This document shows, one piece after another, positions 27,153 to 36,088 of a stretch of 64,000 bases of DNA. Location of the stretch: NCBI RefSeq assembly GCF_025642255.1, contig NZ_CP106759.1, positions 1,887,501 through 1,951,500 on the forward strand, given 5' to 3'. Position numbers and translations under genes: made by a program. Source of the DNA: Stenotrophomonas maltophilia. GTDB lineage: Bacteria; Pseudomonadota; Gammaproteobacteria; Xanthomonadales; Xanthomonadaceae. The notes below the pieces were generated by a model. That model was not told the origin of the DNA. It was given only the letters and a program-made list of their open reading frames with translations, and searched no databases. Numbering within the stretch: position 1 is the first letter of the stretch; each line of letters opens with the position of its first letter.

Positions 27153-29387
27153 CTAGCCGGGCAGGGCCGGCCGCAGCGGGATGCTCAGCGTGCTGTCGCT
27201 GTGCCAGTCCACCTGCAGGGGCTCACCGGCATCGGCGGCTGACTCGTCGCTGACATCGCGTCCGGTGCCGTGGTTCACCTGGTGCATGGCGTCCTTGAGC
27301 ACGTCCACCTTCACCAGCAGCCGGCTGCCCGCGCCCACACGGCGGGCGACCATGCGGGTGCGATCGAAGGGCAGGTCGGTCCATCGCCCCGGCACCAGCA
27401 ACTGCCGCGTGGTCGGGTCGCGTACGTGGCTGGCCCGGCCGACGTAGTAGGACAGCTGCATCCGGCGCCCATCGGGCAGCAGCTCGTACAGGGTGACCGT
27501 GAAGTCCATGTCGCGCTTGTTGATGCGGACCTTCAGATCGCCCGAGAAGCGTCCGATCAGGTCCATCGGTGCTGGGAAGGGCTCGGAGAGGAAGGTCAGT
27601 GCCGTGTCCGGCTCGTCCCCGGCGGCCACGATCGGGAACGGATAGTAGCCATGCCGGACCTCCGTGCGGTCAGCGAGGTCCACCGTCTGCCGCAGTGTTC
27701 CCGGCGTTGGCCGCTGTTCCTGCAACGGGTGATGGTCGCCCTCAGCGGCTGCCGACAGGTAGTACGTGCGATGGCCGCCCGCAGCGGCATCAAGGGTGGC
27801 TGCATGCCCCCAGGTGTTGCTGCCCATCAGCTGGAAGTTGACCTGGTCGGCCAGAAGCGCCGGGCGCGGGGCATCGCGAAGTACGTGGTCCAGCCACTGG
27901 AAGGTCAGCGCAGGCGTATCGAACTGCGCGACCGGGTCCACCGTGTAGCCGCGCAGCTGCATCGGCTTGCTGGCGGCTTGGGCACCGCCGTGGTCATACG
28001 GCCCGATCAGCAGGACATGATCGGCGTCCGGCCGGTAGCGCATGTGATCGGTGAAGTACTGCAACGCGGAAATCTGGCCGTCGTCGTAGTAGCCGGTAAT
28101 GGTCAGCACCGGAATGCGGATGTCCCTGAAGTCTTCGGCGTACGGCACCATGGCCTGCCAGTAACCATCATAGGCCGGGTGGGCGAGCCAGCGCTGCAGC
28201 CAGGGATTGGGGGTGCCATCGATCTGGTCGATCTGCCGGTACGGCCGGCCGGAGGCATACCAGCGGCCGGGCAGCTGTGACCACCGGTCCTGCTGCCCAT
28301 AGGTGTCGGTATCCAGCATCGGGCCATTGGCCACGTAGAAGGCCCAGCCGTAGTTGGCGCTGAGGAATACGTTGTTCTCCATCGGCAGGCCCTGGCCCGG
28401 AATGGCAGCGACGTAGGGCACGATGGTCTTCAGTGCCGGATGGTGATGGCGCGCTGCCGCCCATGCGGTGAATCCTTCATAGCTGCCGCCATACATGGCG
28501 ACCCGACCGTCGCTCCAGGGCTGGCGGCTGACCCAGTCGATCGCGGCATTGGCGTCCACCCCGTCGTGTTCGTAGGGGGCGATGGTGCCGGTACCCCGAC
28601 CTTTTCCGCGTGCGTCGACCACGATGCCGGCGTAGCCGTGGGCTGCGGCCAGCAGCATCTTCAGACGGTTCTTGGGCGGGTCGGTGTAGATGGTGAACAG
28701 CATGGCCGTCGGCAGCGGCGCGGACGCGCTGCGGGGCCGTGCCAGCTGTGCGGACAGCACCACCCCTTCGGCCACGGGGATACGCAATCCGCTGTCGATC
28801 ACGAAGCGGCGTTGCTGTTCTGCGTCAAGCAGTGCAGGGGCGAGTGCCGCAGCCAGGGTCTGCGCGCGCAACACAGCCTGCAGGCGCACCAGCTCCAGCG
28901 CGGCTGACTGCGGCACGGTGGCGGCATCGGCCTGTGCCGCAAGCGCCTGCGTCAGCTGCGCCTGTACCGCAGCGGGAGGCACGGCAAGCGCTGCATCGGC
29001 CTGCACGGCGGCAACATCATCCAGGCCAGCAAAGGCCGAATGGAAGGCGCGCGAATACGCTTCCGCATCCCGCGCGCCAGTGCTTGCCAGCAGCATCGGC
29101 ATCCAGCGCTGGGCCGCCGCGCCATCGCCGGCAGCGGCCAGCGTCGCGCGCAGCTTCTCGATCATGGCGCGTGCCTCGGCGTAGCGACCCGTGGCCAGCA
29201 GCGCATGGCAGCGCTGTGCATCGGTCAGCGTTGCCGACTGCAACAGCTCCGTACCCAGCGCCTGCAGTGCCGTATCCACCTGTGCTGGCGGCGCATCGCG
29301 GGGCAGCGACCACCGCAGATCGCTGGCGGCCACGCGGGTGCAGGTGAGCGCCAGCAGCAGGCCAGCAAGAAGAGCGCGTAAGGTCAC
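27153..29387 (-). CDS. secreted CocE/NonD-type alpha/beta hydrolase
   Basis: 744 aa with signal peptide 1-21. A helical N-terminal region of about 170 residues is followed by an X-Pro dipeptidyl-peptidase-like (S15/CocE) hydrolase domain. The nucleophile is Ser302 in YGGSYEG, the acid probably in GYYDDGQIS, and the histidine in IGPYDHGG. A C-terminal beta-sandwich domain follows, as in CocE enzymes. It should hydrolyse esters or peptides outside the cytoplasm; the substrate cannot be told. It is not a flagellar protein, yet it sits between flhB and fliR on the same strand, with flhB's own promoter just beyond it. Confidence 0.88.
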   Translation of the reverse strand: MTLRALLAGLLLALTCTRVAASDLRWSLPRDAPPAQVDTALQALGTELLQSATLTDAQRCHALLATGRYAEARAMIEKLRATLAAAGDGAAAQRWMPMLLASTGARDAEAYSRAFHSAFAGLDDVAAVQADAALAVPPAAVQAQLTQALAAQADAATVPQSAALELVRLQAVLRAQTLAAALAPALLDAEQQRRFVIDSGLRIPVAEGVVLSAQLARPRSASAPLPTAMLFTIYTDPPKNRLKMLLAAAHGYAGIVVDARGKGRGTGTIAPYEHDGVDANAAIDWVSRQPWSDGRVAMYGGSYEGFTAWAAARHHHPALKTIVPYVAAIPGQGLPMENNVFLSANYGWAFYVANGPMLDTDTYGQQDRWSQLPGRWYASGRPYRQIDQIDGTPNPWLQRWLAHPAYDGYWQAMVPYAEDFRDIRIPVLTITGYYDDGQISALQYFTDHMRYRPDADHVLLIGPYDHGGAQAASKPMQLRGYTVDPVAQFDTPALTFQWLDHVLRDAPRPALLADQVNFQLMGSNTWGHAATLDAAAGGHRTYYLSAAAEGDHHPLQEQRPTPGTLRQTVDLADRTEVRHGYYPFPIVAAGDEPDTALTFLSEPFPAPMDLIGRFSGDLKVRINKRDMDFTVTLYELLPDGRRMQLSYYVGRASHVRDPTTRQLLVPGRWTDLPFDRTRMVARRVGAGSRLLVKVDVLKDAMHQVNHGTGRDVSDESAADAGEPLQVDWHSDSTLSIPLRPALPG

Positions 29388-29459
29388 GGGGTGTTCCTTG
29401 CAATGGCGGGCGCGTGGCCATCATACGGTGGGTGGCCGCCCGCCGCGGAGAGTCCGACG

Positions 29460-31592
29460 TTACCCCGGCGGGGCCGGTGGGGGCGGGGTCTGCGCCAGCT
29501 CCACCCGTGGCCGCGGCAGGTCGTGCAGTTGCATGAAACGGCCCGCATCGACCGGGCGGCCGAGCAGGTAGCCCTGCAGGTAATCGCACCCCAGCCGCTC
29601 AAGGTAGGCACGCTGGGCAGCCGTTTCCACGCCCTCGGCAACAATGTCCATGTCCAGTGCATGGCCCAGCGCCACGATCGCCGATACGATCACCACGTCC
29701 TCCGCGCTGTGTTCGAGATCGCGCACGAAGGCGTGGTCGATCTTGATCTCGGTGGCCGGCAGGCGCTTGAGGTACAGCAGACTGGAATAGCCGGTGCCGA
29801 AATCGTCGATGGAGATGCCGACCCCCAGCACCGACAACGCCTGCAGCAGCCGCAAACTGGTGTCGGTGTCGCGCATCACGGTGCTTTCGGTGATCTCCAG
29901 CACCAGGTTGCGCGGCGTGATGCGATGCCGTTCGATCACGTCGCGCACATCGCGCAGCAGGTGCGGCGAGCTGAACTGGACCGGCGACAGGTTGACCGAT
30001 ATCGACCAGCCCTCGTGGCCGGCGTCGTGCCAGTGCCGCAGTTGCAGGCACGCCTGGTCCAGCGCCCAGCGGCCGATCTCGTTGATCGCGCCGCTGCGCT
30101 CGGCCAGGCGGATGAAGCGATCCGGTGGAATAAGGCCCTGTTCCGGATGACGCCAGCGGATCAGCGCCTCGGCGCCGGCGACCTTCTGGGTGGCCACGCG
30201 GATCTTCGGCTGGTAGTGCAGGAACAGCTGTTCGCTGCCGATCGCCCGGCGCAGGTCGGCCAGCAGGCGGAACTGCTGTTCGGCGCTGTCGTTCATCCAA
30301 TCCGCGAACAGGACAAAGGAGTTTCGGCCGGATTCCTTGGCCTGGTACATCGCAGCGTCGGCGAAGGCCATCAGCTGGCGTTCGCTGGCGGCGTGGTCGG
30401 GGCAGATGGCGATGCCGATGCTGGCAGTCACCTGCAGTTCGTTGTCGGGCAGCAGCGGGCCGCCTCCCACCGCCTGCAGGATGCGCCGGGCCAGGGTCGG
30501 CAGGTCCTCGTCATGGTCGATGCGCACCACCAGCACGAACTCGTCGCCGCCGAGCCGCGCCAACAGGTCGTTCGGCCGCAGCAGCTGGCGGGTGCGCTCG
30601 GCGACGGCCACCAGCAGGGCATCGCCGGCCTGGTGGCCATAGGCATCGTTGACCTGCTTGAAGCCATCCAGGTCCATGAACATCACCGCGAAGCGGCTGC
30701 CGCCCTGTTCGGCTTCGGCCAGTGACTGCACGATGCGCCGTTGCAGCAGCAGCCTGTTCGGAAGGCGGGTCAAGGGGTCGTGCAGCGCGGCCTGGGTCAA
30801 TTCCTCCTGCGCATCCGTCAGCGAGGTGCTCAGCATCGCGTTGCGAAGGCGCAGCAGCTGCGCTTCCACCCGCTGGTCCAGCCAGGACACCACCAGCACC
30901 ACCGCCAGGATCGCGACGGTCAGCACCACCACCAGCATCGCCAGCCAGGTGCTCTGCAGGCCATCGCCCACTGCAGCGCCGCAGATGCTGCCCTGTGGAA
31001 AGCGTGCGGCGGCCATGCCGGTGTAGTGCATGCCCACGATGGCCAGACCGAGCAGGCCGGCGGCGGCCAGCCGGTCACCGACCCGGGTGCGCTGCGCGCG
31101 CAGGCGGAAGGCGACGTAGAGGGCGGTCCAGGATGCAGCGACCGCAACCAGCAGCGACAGCAGCAGCCAGCCCGTGTGGTAGTCGATGCCGGGTTGCATG
31201 CGCATCGCGGCCATGCCGACGTAATGCATGCCGGCGATGCCGGTGCCCATCAGCAAGGCGCCCCCTGCCAGGCGTGGATGTGGCAGGGTGGGCAGCGAGA
31301 CCAGCCAGAGCGCGAACACCGACGAGGCGATGGCCAGGGCGAGCGACAGCAGGGTGATCGGCAGGTCGTAGCCCAGTGGAATGGGCAGGTCGAAGGCCAG
31401 CATGCCGATGAAGTGCATCGACCAGATGCCCAGGCCCATCGCGAAGCCGCCACCGAGCCGCCACCACCAGGTCGCGCCTCTGCCGGGTGCCGTGACCGTG
31501 CGTCCGGCCATCGCCAGTGCCGTGTAGGAAGCCATCACGGCCACCAACAGCGAGACTGCCACCAGCCATGCGTTGTACGTGCCTACCAGCAT
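29460..31592 (-). CDS. MHYT-GGDEF-EAL cyclic-di-GMP turnover protein
   Basis: 710 aa. Seven or so transmembrane helices form the MHYT sensor, with motifs MHFIG (59-63), MHYVG (122-126) and MHYTG (188-192) that may bind a metal and sense gas or redox. The GGDEF domain has intact RLGGDEF (348-352) and an upstream RPND inhibitory site (339-342). The EAL domain has AEALIRW (474-480), DDFGTGYSS and an EGVE loop. Both catalytic centres look intact, so it could make and break cyclic-di-GMP. Neighbouring FleQ, YcgR and a PilZ-like protein are plausible recipients. Confidence 0.94.
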   Translation of the reverse strand: MLVGTYNAWLVAVSLLVAVMASYTALAMAGRTVTAPGRGATWWWRLGGGFAMGLGIWSMHFIGMLAFDLPIPLGYDLPITLLSLALAIASSVFALWLVSLPTLPHPRLAGGALLMGTGIAGMHYVGMAAMRMQPGIDYHTGWLLLSLLVAVAASWTALYVAFRLRAQRTRVGDRLAAAGLLGLAIVGMHYTGMAAARFPQGSICGAAVGDGLQSTWLAMLVVVLTVAILAVVLVVSWLDQRVEAQLLRLRNAMLSTSLTDAQEELTQAALHDPLTRLPNRLLLQRRIVQSLAEAEQGGSRFAVMFMDLDGFKQVNDAYGHQAGDALLVAVAERTRQLLRPNDLLARLGGDEFVLVVRIDHDEDLPTLARRILQAVGGGPLLPDNELQVTASIGIAICPDHAASERQLMAFADAAMYQAKESGRNSFVLFADWMNDSAEQQFRLLADLRRAIGSEQLFLHYQPKIRVATQKVAGAEALIRWRHPEQGLIPPDRFIRLAERSGAINEIGRWALDQACLQLRHWHDAGHEGWSISVNLSPVQFSSPHLLRDVRDVIERHRITPRNLVLEITESTVMRDTDTSLRLLQALSVLGVGISIDDFGTGYSSLLYLKRLPATEIKIDHAFVRDLEHSAEDVVIVSAIVALGHALDMDIVAEGVETAAQRAYLERLGCDYLQGYLLGRPVDAGRFMQLHDLPRPRVELAQTPPPPAPPG

Positions 31593-31755
31593 TCGTCAGT
31601 CTCCCGGACCTGCCTGTCGACGGAAACTACGGTGGGGCATGCATGTGGCAGGCAGCCAGAAGCGGCCGCCAGGTGCGGCATCCCCCCGGTTGCCGCGTAT
31701 TCACTCTAACGCGCGTCCCCGGGGGGACGGCAAGCAGCAAAGCGTGATGGAAGCG

Positions 31756-32547
31756 TCAGTGTGTGACCGCGTCCGCAGCCTGGAACGCCGCATCGAACAG
31801 TCGTTGCACCGGGGGCCCCATTTCGCCGGCCAGCAGGACCAGCAGGAACAGGCCCAGCAGCAGCGACACCGGCAGGCCGAGCTGGATCGGATTGAGCGCA
31901 GGTGCCGCACGGGCGAGCACGCCGAACGCCAGGTTCACCGCCAGCATCGCCACCGTCAACGGAATGGCCAGTGTCAACGCACCGCGCAGCACGGTCAGCA
32001 GGAACGTCGGGGCGATGCTGAAGAACGCGTGCGGATCGGGCAGCGGCGCACCGATCGGCAGTGCCCGGTAGCTGTCCACGACCAGCGAGATCAGCGCGAG
32101 GTGGCCGTTCGCGGTGAAGAACAGCAGGCCGAACAACAGGTAGAACCACTGCCCGATCACGCCGGAGGTGCCGCCGCGCAGGGGGTCGCTCATCTGCGCG
32201 AACGCCAGGCCGGTGCCCTGTGCCACCAGTTCGCCGGCCATCGCGCCAGCTTCGAACACCAGCCGCAGCAGGAAGCCGATGGCCACGCCGATGGCCAGCT
32301 CACGGGCGATGGTCAGCACGGTGGCCGCATCGAAGCCGGTCCACTCCGGCACGGGCGGCAGCAGCGGGGCGAGCGCGATGGCGAGGGTACCGGCCAGTAC
32401 CACGCGGATCCGCGCCGGCACCGCACGGGTGCCGACCATGGGCATGGCCATGGCTACCGCGCCGATGCGCAGCATCGTCCACAGCACGGTGCCGATCATG
32501 CCGAAGGCCTGCAGGCCGTCGGCAGCCATCTGGGTGGCGGCATCCAT
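31756..32547 (-). CDS. fliR: flagellar export gate protein FliR
   Basis: 263 aa with six transmembrane helices and the conserved MPMVGTRAVPARIRVVLA near the N-terminus, plus QMSDPLRGGTSGVIGQWF. FliR combines with FliP5Q4 in the core export gate. It follows fliQ by 13 bases and ends the fliL-R operon. Between it and the MHYT gene (31593-31755) no clear promoter or terminator was found. Confidence 0.96.
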   Translation of the reverse strand: MDAATQMAADGLQAFGMIGTVLWTMLRIGAVAMAMPMVGTRAVPARIRVVLAGTLAIALAPLLPPVPEWTGFDAATVLTIARELAIGVAIGFLLRLVFEAGAMAGELVAQGTGLAFAQMSDPLRGGTSGVIGQWFYLLFGLLFFTANGHLALISLVVDSYRALPIGAPLPDPHAFFSIAPTFLLTVLRGALTLAIPLTVAMLAVNLAFGVLARAAPALNPIQLGLPVSLLLGLFLLVLLAGEMGPPVQRLFDAAFQAADAVTH

Positions 32548-32560
32548 CGCGGTGCGCGTC

Positions 32561-32830
32561 CTAGCCGATCAGGTGCGGAATGCGCTGGAACAGCAGCGTG
32601 GTGTATTCGACCAGATGGCCGATCAGCAGGCTGCCCAGGGCGAACAGCACGGCGGTCAACGCTGCCGCCTTGGCGACGAAGGCGATGGTGGGCTCATTGA
32701 GCTGGGTCGCGGCCTGCACGACACCGACCACCACACCTACCACCAGTACGGTCAGCAGCAGCGGGCCAGCCACCCACAGTACGGCAATCAGGCCGCCACG
32801 CAGTTCTGTCAGGGCAAGTTCGGGAGACAT
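32561..32830 (-). CDS. fliQ: flagellar export gate protein FliQ
   Basis: 89 aa with two transmembrane helices: MSPELALTELRGGLIAVLWV and VAKAAALTAVLFALGSLLIGHL. QAATQLNEPTIAFVAK is the family signature. The ATG at 32830 has GGAAAGA 3-9 bases upstream; a longer in-frame start was rejected. Unlike the rest of the operon, fliQ is separated from fliP by 93 bases containing hairpins. Confidence 0.95.
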   Translation of the reverse strand: MSPELALTELRGGLIAVLWVAGPLLLTVLVVGVVVGVVQAATQLNEPTIAFVAKAAALTAVLFALGSLLIGHLVEYTTLLFQRIPHLIG

Positions 32831-32842
32831 CGTCTTTCCATC

Positions 32843-32866
32843 GGTAGCGCCGGGTCCTGCCCGGCG
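32843..32866. repeat. single SMAG-type REP element
   Basis: GGTAGCGCCGGGTCCTGCCC plus GGCG, a hairpin headed by GTAG, same family as 17468-17533. It lies between fliP and fliQ just upstream of the fliQ ribosome site. A second weaker hairpin (GGCCGCC/GGCGGCC, 32878-32901) lies between it and fliP. Confidence 0.8.
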
Positions 32867-32923
32867 GTGGTCAATGCGGCCGCCGGCAATGGCTGGCGGC
32901 CCCTGCAATCACGCCGGTCCGGG

Positions 32924-33706
32924 TCACGCCGGATTGAAGCTGGCCGCCAGCGTTCCCACCGTCAGCACCCAGCCGTCGACGAGCACGAACAGCAGGATCT
33001 TGAAGGGTGCCGAGACCAGCATCGGCGACAGCATCATCATGCCCATCGACATCAGCACGCTGGCCACGACCAGATCGATGATCACGAACGGGATGAAGAT
33101 CAGGAAACCGATCTCGAAGGCGGTCTTCAGTTCGCTGGTCACGAACGAGGCGACCAGGACCGGGAACGGGATCGCATCCGGGCTGGCATAGGTGCCGTGC
33201 CCGGCGATGCCGGCGAAGGTCATCAGGTCGGTCTCGCGGATCTGCGCCAGCATGAAGCCGCGCAGCGGCTGGGTGGTCAGTGTCCACGCGGTCTGGAAGT
33301 CGATCTGGCCGTTGAGGTAGGGCGCCATTCCGCTGCTCCACGCCTTGTCCCAGGTGGGCATCATCACCATCGCGGTGAGGAACAGGGCCAGGCCCAGCAG
33401 CACCTGGTTGGACGGGGTCTGGCCGGTGCCCAGTGCCTGCCGCAGCAGGCCCAGCACGATGATGATGCGGGTGAACGAGGTCAGCACCAGCAGCATCGAC
33501 GGGATCAGGGTGATCGCCGTCATCAGCAGCAGTGTCTGCAGCGGCAGGCTGACCGGCTGGCCACCGATCCTGCCCACGTTGACATCCGGCAGTGGCGTGG
33601 TCGGAGCAGCGCCCGGCGCGGCAAAGGCGAGCGCGGGCAGCAGGCACAGGGCAATCAGCAGCAGCCACGCGATCAGGGTAGCTGGACGGGTACGGATGAC
33701 ACGCAT
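32924..33706 (-). CDS. fliP: flagellar export gate protein FliP
   Basis: 260 aa with a cleavable signal peptide (about 1-29) and four transmembrane helices. Family signatures are SFTRIIIVLGLLRQALGTGQTP and SELKTAFEIGFLIFIPFVIIDLVVASVLMSMGMMM. FliP is the main ring of the export gate. It follows fliO by one base. Confidence 0.97.
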   Translation of the reverse strand: MRVIRTRPATLIAWLLLIALCLLPALAFAAPGAAPTTPLPDVNVGRIGGQPVSLPLQTLLLMTAITLIPSMLLVLTSFTRIIIVLGLLRQALGTGQTPSNQVLLGLALFLTAMVMMPTWDKAWSSGMAPYLNGQIDFQTAWTLTTQPLRGFMLAQIRETDLMTFAGIAGHGTYASPDAIPFPVLVASFVTSELKTAFEIGFLIFIPFVIIDLVVASVLMSMGMMMLSPMLVSAPFKILLFVLVDGWVLTVGTLAASFNPA

Positions 33707-33707
33707 G

Positions 33708-34115
33708 TCAGGGATCCTTGCGCAGCCGCTGCTGCAGCAGCTGGGCGAAATTCGGCAGGTTCTTCAGGTCCGGCACGCGCACCGGCGCGGGCGGCGGCAG
33801 CGGTTCGGAAAGGGTGTGCAGGGCGTTGATGCTGCCGGCGGTGACGCCCAGCAGCAGTTGTTGGCCGTTGACCTCCACCACCACGACGCGTTCCTTGGCG
33901 CCGACGCTGAGGCTGGCCACCAGCTTCATGCCGTCGGCCGGGCGGAAGCCGCTGCCGGGCAGGCGCTTCAGCAGCCAGCCCAGGCCGACCACCAGGGCCA
34001 GCACGGCCAGCAGCGCCAGCACCGCGCCGAACAGGCCCGGTGCCGAGGCCGCGTGCTGGCCGACCGGGGCGGCGGCCTTGCCGACGCCCAGCAGGGTGGA
34101 CGCCAGCAGGCTCAA
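33708..34115 (-). CDS. fliO: flagellar export assembly protein FliO
   Basis: 135 aa with one transmembrane helix (about 28-50) and a small cytoplasmic domain (MKLVASLSVGAKERVVVVEV). The C-terminal tail is Pro-rich. FliO assists assembly of the FliP ring. It overlaps fliN by 4 bases. Confidence 0.93.
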   Translation of the reverse strand: MSLLASTLLGVGKAAAPVGQHAASAPGLFGAVLALLAVLALVVGLGWLLKRLPGSGFRPADGMKLVASLSVGAKERVVVVEVNGQQLLLGVTAGSINALHTLSEPLPPPAPVRVPDLKNLPNFAQLLQQRLRKDP

Positions 34116-34447
34116 CGCAGTCTCCGGATGCGTTCGCTCGGGCTGACCACATCGGTCAGGCGCACGCCGAAGCGGTCATTGATCACCACGACCTCGCCAT
34201 GCGCGATCAGGGTGCCGTTGACGAATACGTCGAGCGATTCACCGGCGCCACGCTCCAGCTCCACCACCGAACCCTGGTTGAGCTGCAGCAGGTTGCGGAT
34301 CGGCAGGCGGGCGCGGCCGACTTCCAGCGACAGGGTCACCGGCACGTCGAGGATCACGTCCAGATTCAGATCGACCCCGGAGGCCTCGTCGGCGTGCAGG
34401 GTGCCGAACTGGGCCGGAGTCGGTTCGAGGGCGTCGGTATCGTTCAT
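34112..34447 (-). CDS. fliN: flagellar C-ring switch protein FliN
   Basis: 111 aa with one SpoA domain (DVPVTLSLEVGRARLPIRNLL; GSVVELERGAGESLDVFVNG; VVINDRFGVRLTDVVS). FliN forms the base of the C ring and docks FliH. The ATG at 34447 overlaps the fliM stop by 4 bases. Confidence 0.96.
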   Translation of the reverse strand: MNDTDALEPTPAQFGTLHADEASGVDLNLDVILDVPVTLSLEVGRARLPIRNLLQLNQGSVVELERGAGESLDVFVNGTLIAHGEVVVINDRFGVRLTDVVSPSERIRRLR

Positions 34448-35448
34448 TGCGGGTCTTCCTGGATGACGGGTACGCGCGGGCGGGTGCCCGGCGGATGGGT
34501 AGCAGTGATCTTCACGGCATTCATGCCGTTGGCGATGCCGAATTCGCCGGTGAACACCGGGATGTTCTCCACGCACAGCGGCACCTGCGGGCTCAGCTCG
34601 ATCGGCAGGATGTCGCCGACCTTCAACCGGGTCAGGTCACGCAGGGTCATGCGCTTGCTGGCCAGCACGCTGGACAGGGTCACTTCGGCGATGTTGAGCT
34701 GCTCGCGCAGGGTCTGGCCCCAGCTTTCGTCGCGGTCGTTGCGATCGCTCTGGATGCCGGCATCGAGCAGCTCCCGGATCGGTTCGAGCATCGAGTACGG
34801 CAGGGTGACGTGGATGTCGCCGCCACCGCCGTCGAGCTCGACGTGCAGGCGGCACACCACCACGTATTCGCGCGGGGTCACGATGTTCGCGAAGTGCGGG
34901 TTGATCTCCGAGTTGATGTACTCGAATTCCACGTCCATCACCGGTGCCCACGCTTCGCGCAGGTCGGCGAAGGTCTGCTTCAGCAGCAGATGGATCACGC
35001 GCATCTCGGTGGCGGTGAACTCGCGGCCTTCGATCCGGGTGGGGTAGCGCCCGTCGCCGCCGAAGAAGTTGTCGACGATGGCGAACACCAGGGTCGGCTC
35101 GAACACGATCAGGCCGGTGCCGCGCAGTGGCTTGAAACGAATCAGGTTCAGGTTGGTCGGCACATACAGCGAATGCATGTAGTCGTTGAACTTGATCAGC
35201 TCGATGCCGCGCACCGACAGTTCGGCCGAGCGCCGGATCAGGTTGAACAGGCCGATGCGCCACAGGCGCGCAAAGCGCTCGTGGACCATTTCCAGCGTCG
35301 GCATACGGCCGCGGATGATGCGGTCCTGGCTGGCGAAGTCGTATGAACGCGCTTCGCCGGAGGGCGGCTCCGGGTCGGTCTCGACCGCGCCGCTGTCCAC
35401 GCCGTGGAGCAGGGCATCGATCTCGTCCTGGGACAGCAGATCATTCAT
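34444..35448 (-). CDS. fliM: flagellar C-ring switch protein FliM
   Basis: 334 aa. The N-terminal LLSQDEIDALLHG is the CheY-P binding peptide. Next come the CheC-like middle domain (GTGLIVFEPTLVFAIVDNFFGG) and the C-terminal SpoA domain. FliM receives CheY-P and flips rotation. It lies 10 bases downstream of fliL. Confidence 0.97.
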   Translation of the reverse strand: MNDLLSQDEIDALLHGVDSGAVETDPEPPSGEARSYDFASQDRIIRGRMPTLEMVHERFARLWRIGLFNLIRRSAELSVRGIELIKFNDYMHSLYVPTNLNLIRFKPLRGTGLIVFEPTLVFAIVDNFFGGDGRYPTRIEGREFTATEMRVIHLLLKQTFADLREAWAPVMDVEFEYINSEINPHFANIVTPREYVVVCRLHVELDGGGGDIHVTLPYSMLEPIRELLDAGIQSDRNDRDESWGQTLREQLNIAEVTLSSVLASKRMTLRDLTRLKVGDILPIELSPQVPLCVENIPVFTGEFGIANGMNAVKITATHPPGTRPRVPVIQEDPQ

Positions 35449-35458
35449 CGGTGGGCCC

Positions 35459-35977
35459 TTACTGGGTCACGAAGCTGGTGAACAGCAGATCGTCGGCACC
35501 ATTGCTGCCGGTCTCGGCCTTGAGCACCTTCTGCACCTCGGCCAGCGAATCGGCCTGCAGCTTCTTCTTGCCGGCGATATCGGCAATCTGTGCCGGCTCG
35601 ACCTGCGAGAACAGCATCAGCAGTCGTGCACGCAGGGCCGGGGCGTGGGTCTTGATCGCCTCCAGCGCGGCCGGATCACGGGTCATCAGCTGCACTTCCA
35701 GCTGCAGGTAGCGCGGGCCGTCGATGGGACCATTGAGGTTGACCACGAACGCGGGCTCCAGCGCGAAGTACTGCGCCGGTGCCGGCGTGGCGTTCTTCTT
35801 CTTCGGCGCCTGGCTGGTCTTTTCTTCCTGCGTGGACTGGGTGAAGAACCACACGCCGCCACCGGCGGCAGCGGCAGCCAGTACGGCCACCAGCGCGGTG
35901 ATCAGGATCGGACTGCGCGGCGTGCGGGCCTTGTCCTTTTCGACGTTCTTCTTGGTTTTGTCAGCGGCTGCGGCCAC
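35459..35977 (-). CDS. fliL: flagellar basal body protein FliL
   Basis: 172 aa with a GTG start and AGGAG 8 bases upstream. A basic cytoplasmic start and one transmembrane helix (about 27-47) are followed by a periplasmic stomatin-like domain (YLQLEVQLMTRDPAALEAIK), which supports the stator. It opens fliL-M-N-O-P-Q-R and has its own sigma-54 site at 36013-36028. Confidence 0.95.
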   Translation of the reverse strand: MAAAADKTKKNVEKDKARTPRSPILITALVAVLAAAAAGGGVWFFTQSTQEEKTSQAPKKKNATPAPAQYFALEPAFVVNLNGPIDGPRYLQLEVQLMTRDPAALEAIKTHAPALRARLLMLFSQVEPAQIADIAGKKKLQADSLAEVQKVLKAETGSNGADDLLFTSFVTQ

Positions 35978-36012
35978 GAGGTGAAGCTCCTGAGGGTTGC
36001 TTCACCGGGATA

Positions 36013-36028
36013 TGCAAGGGGTGTGCCG
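36013..36028 (-). promoter_or_regulatory. sigma-54 promoter of fliL-R
   Basis: Minus strand CGGCACA-N4-TTGCA, with -24 GG and -12 GC correctly spaced, about 36 bases before the fliL GTG. Confidence 0.75.
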
Positions 36029-36088
36029 ATGCACCGGGAACAGGGTGCGACGGAAATCCGTCGGCAGGGCCTGCGTCGGTCGCGCACG

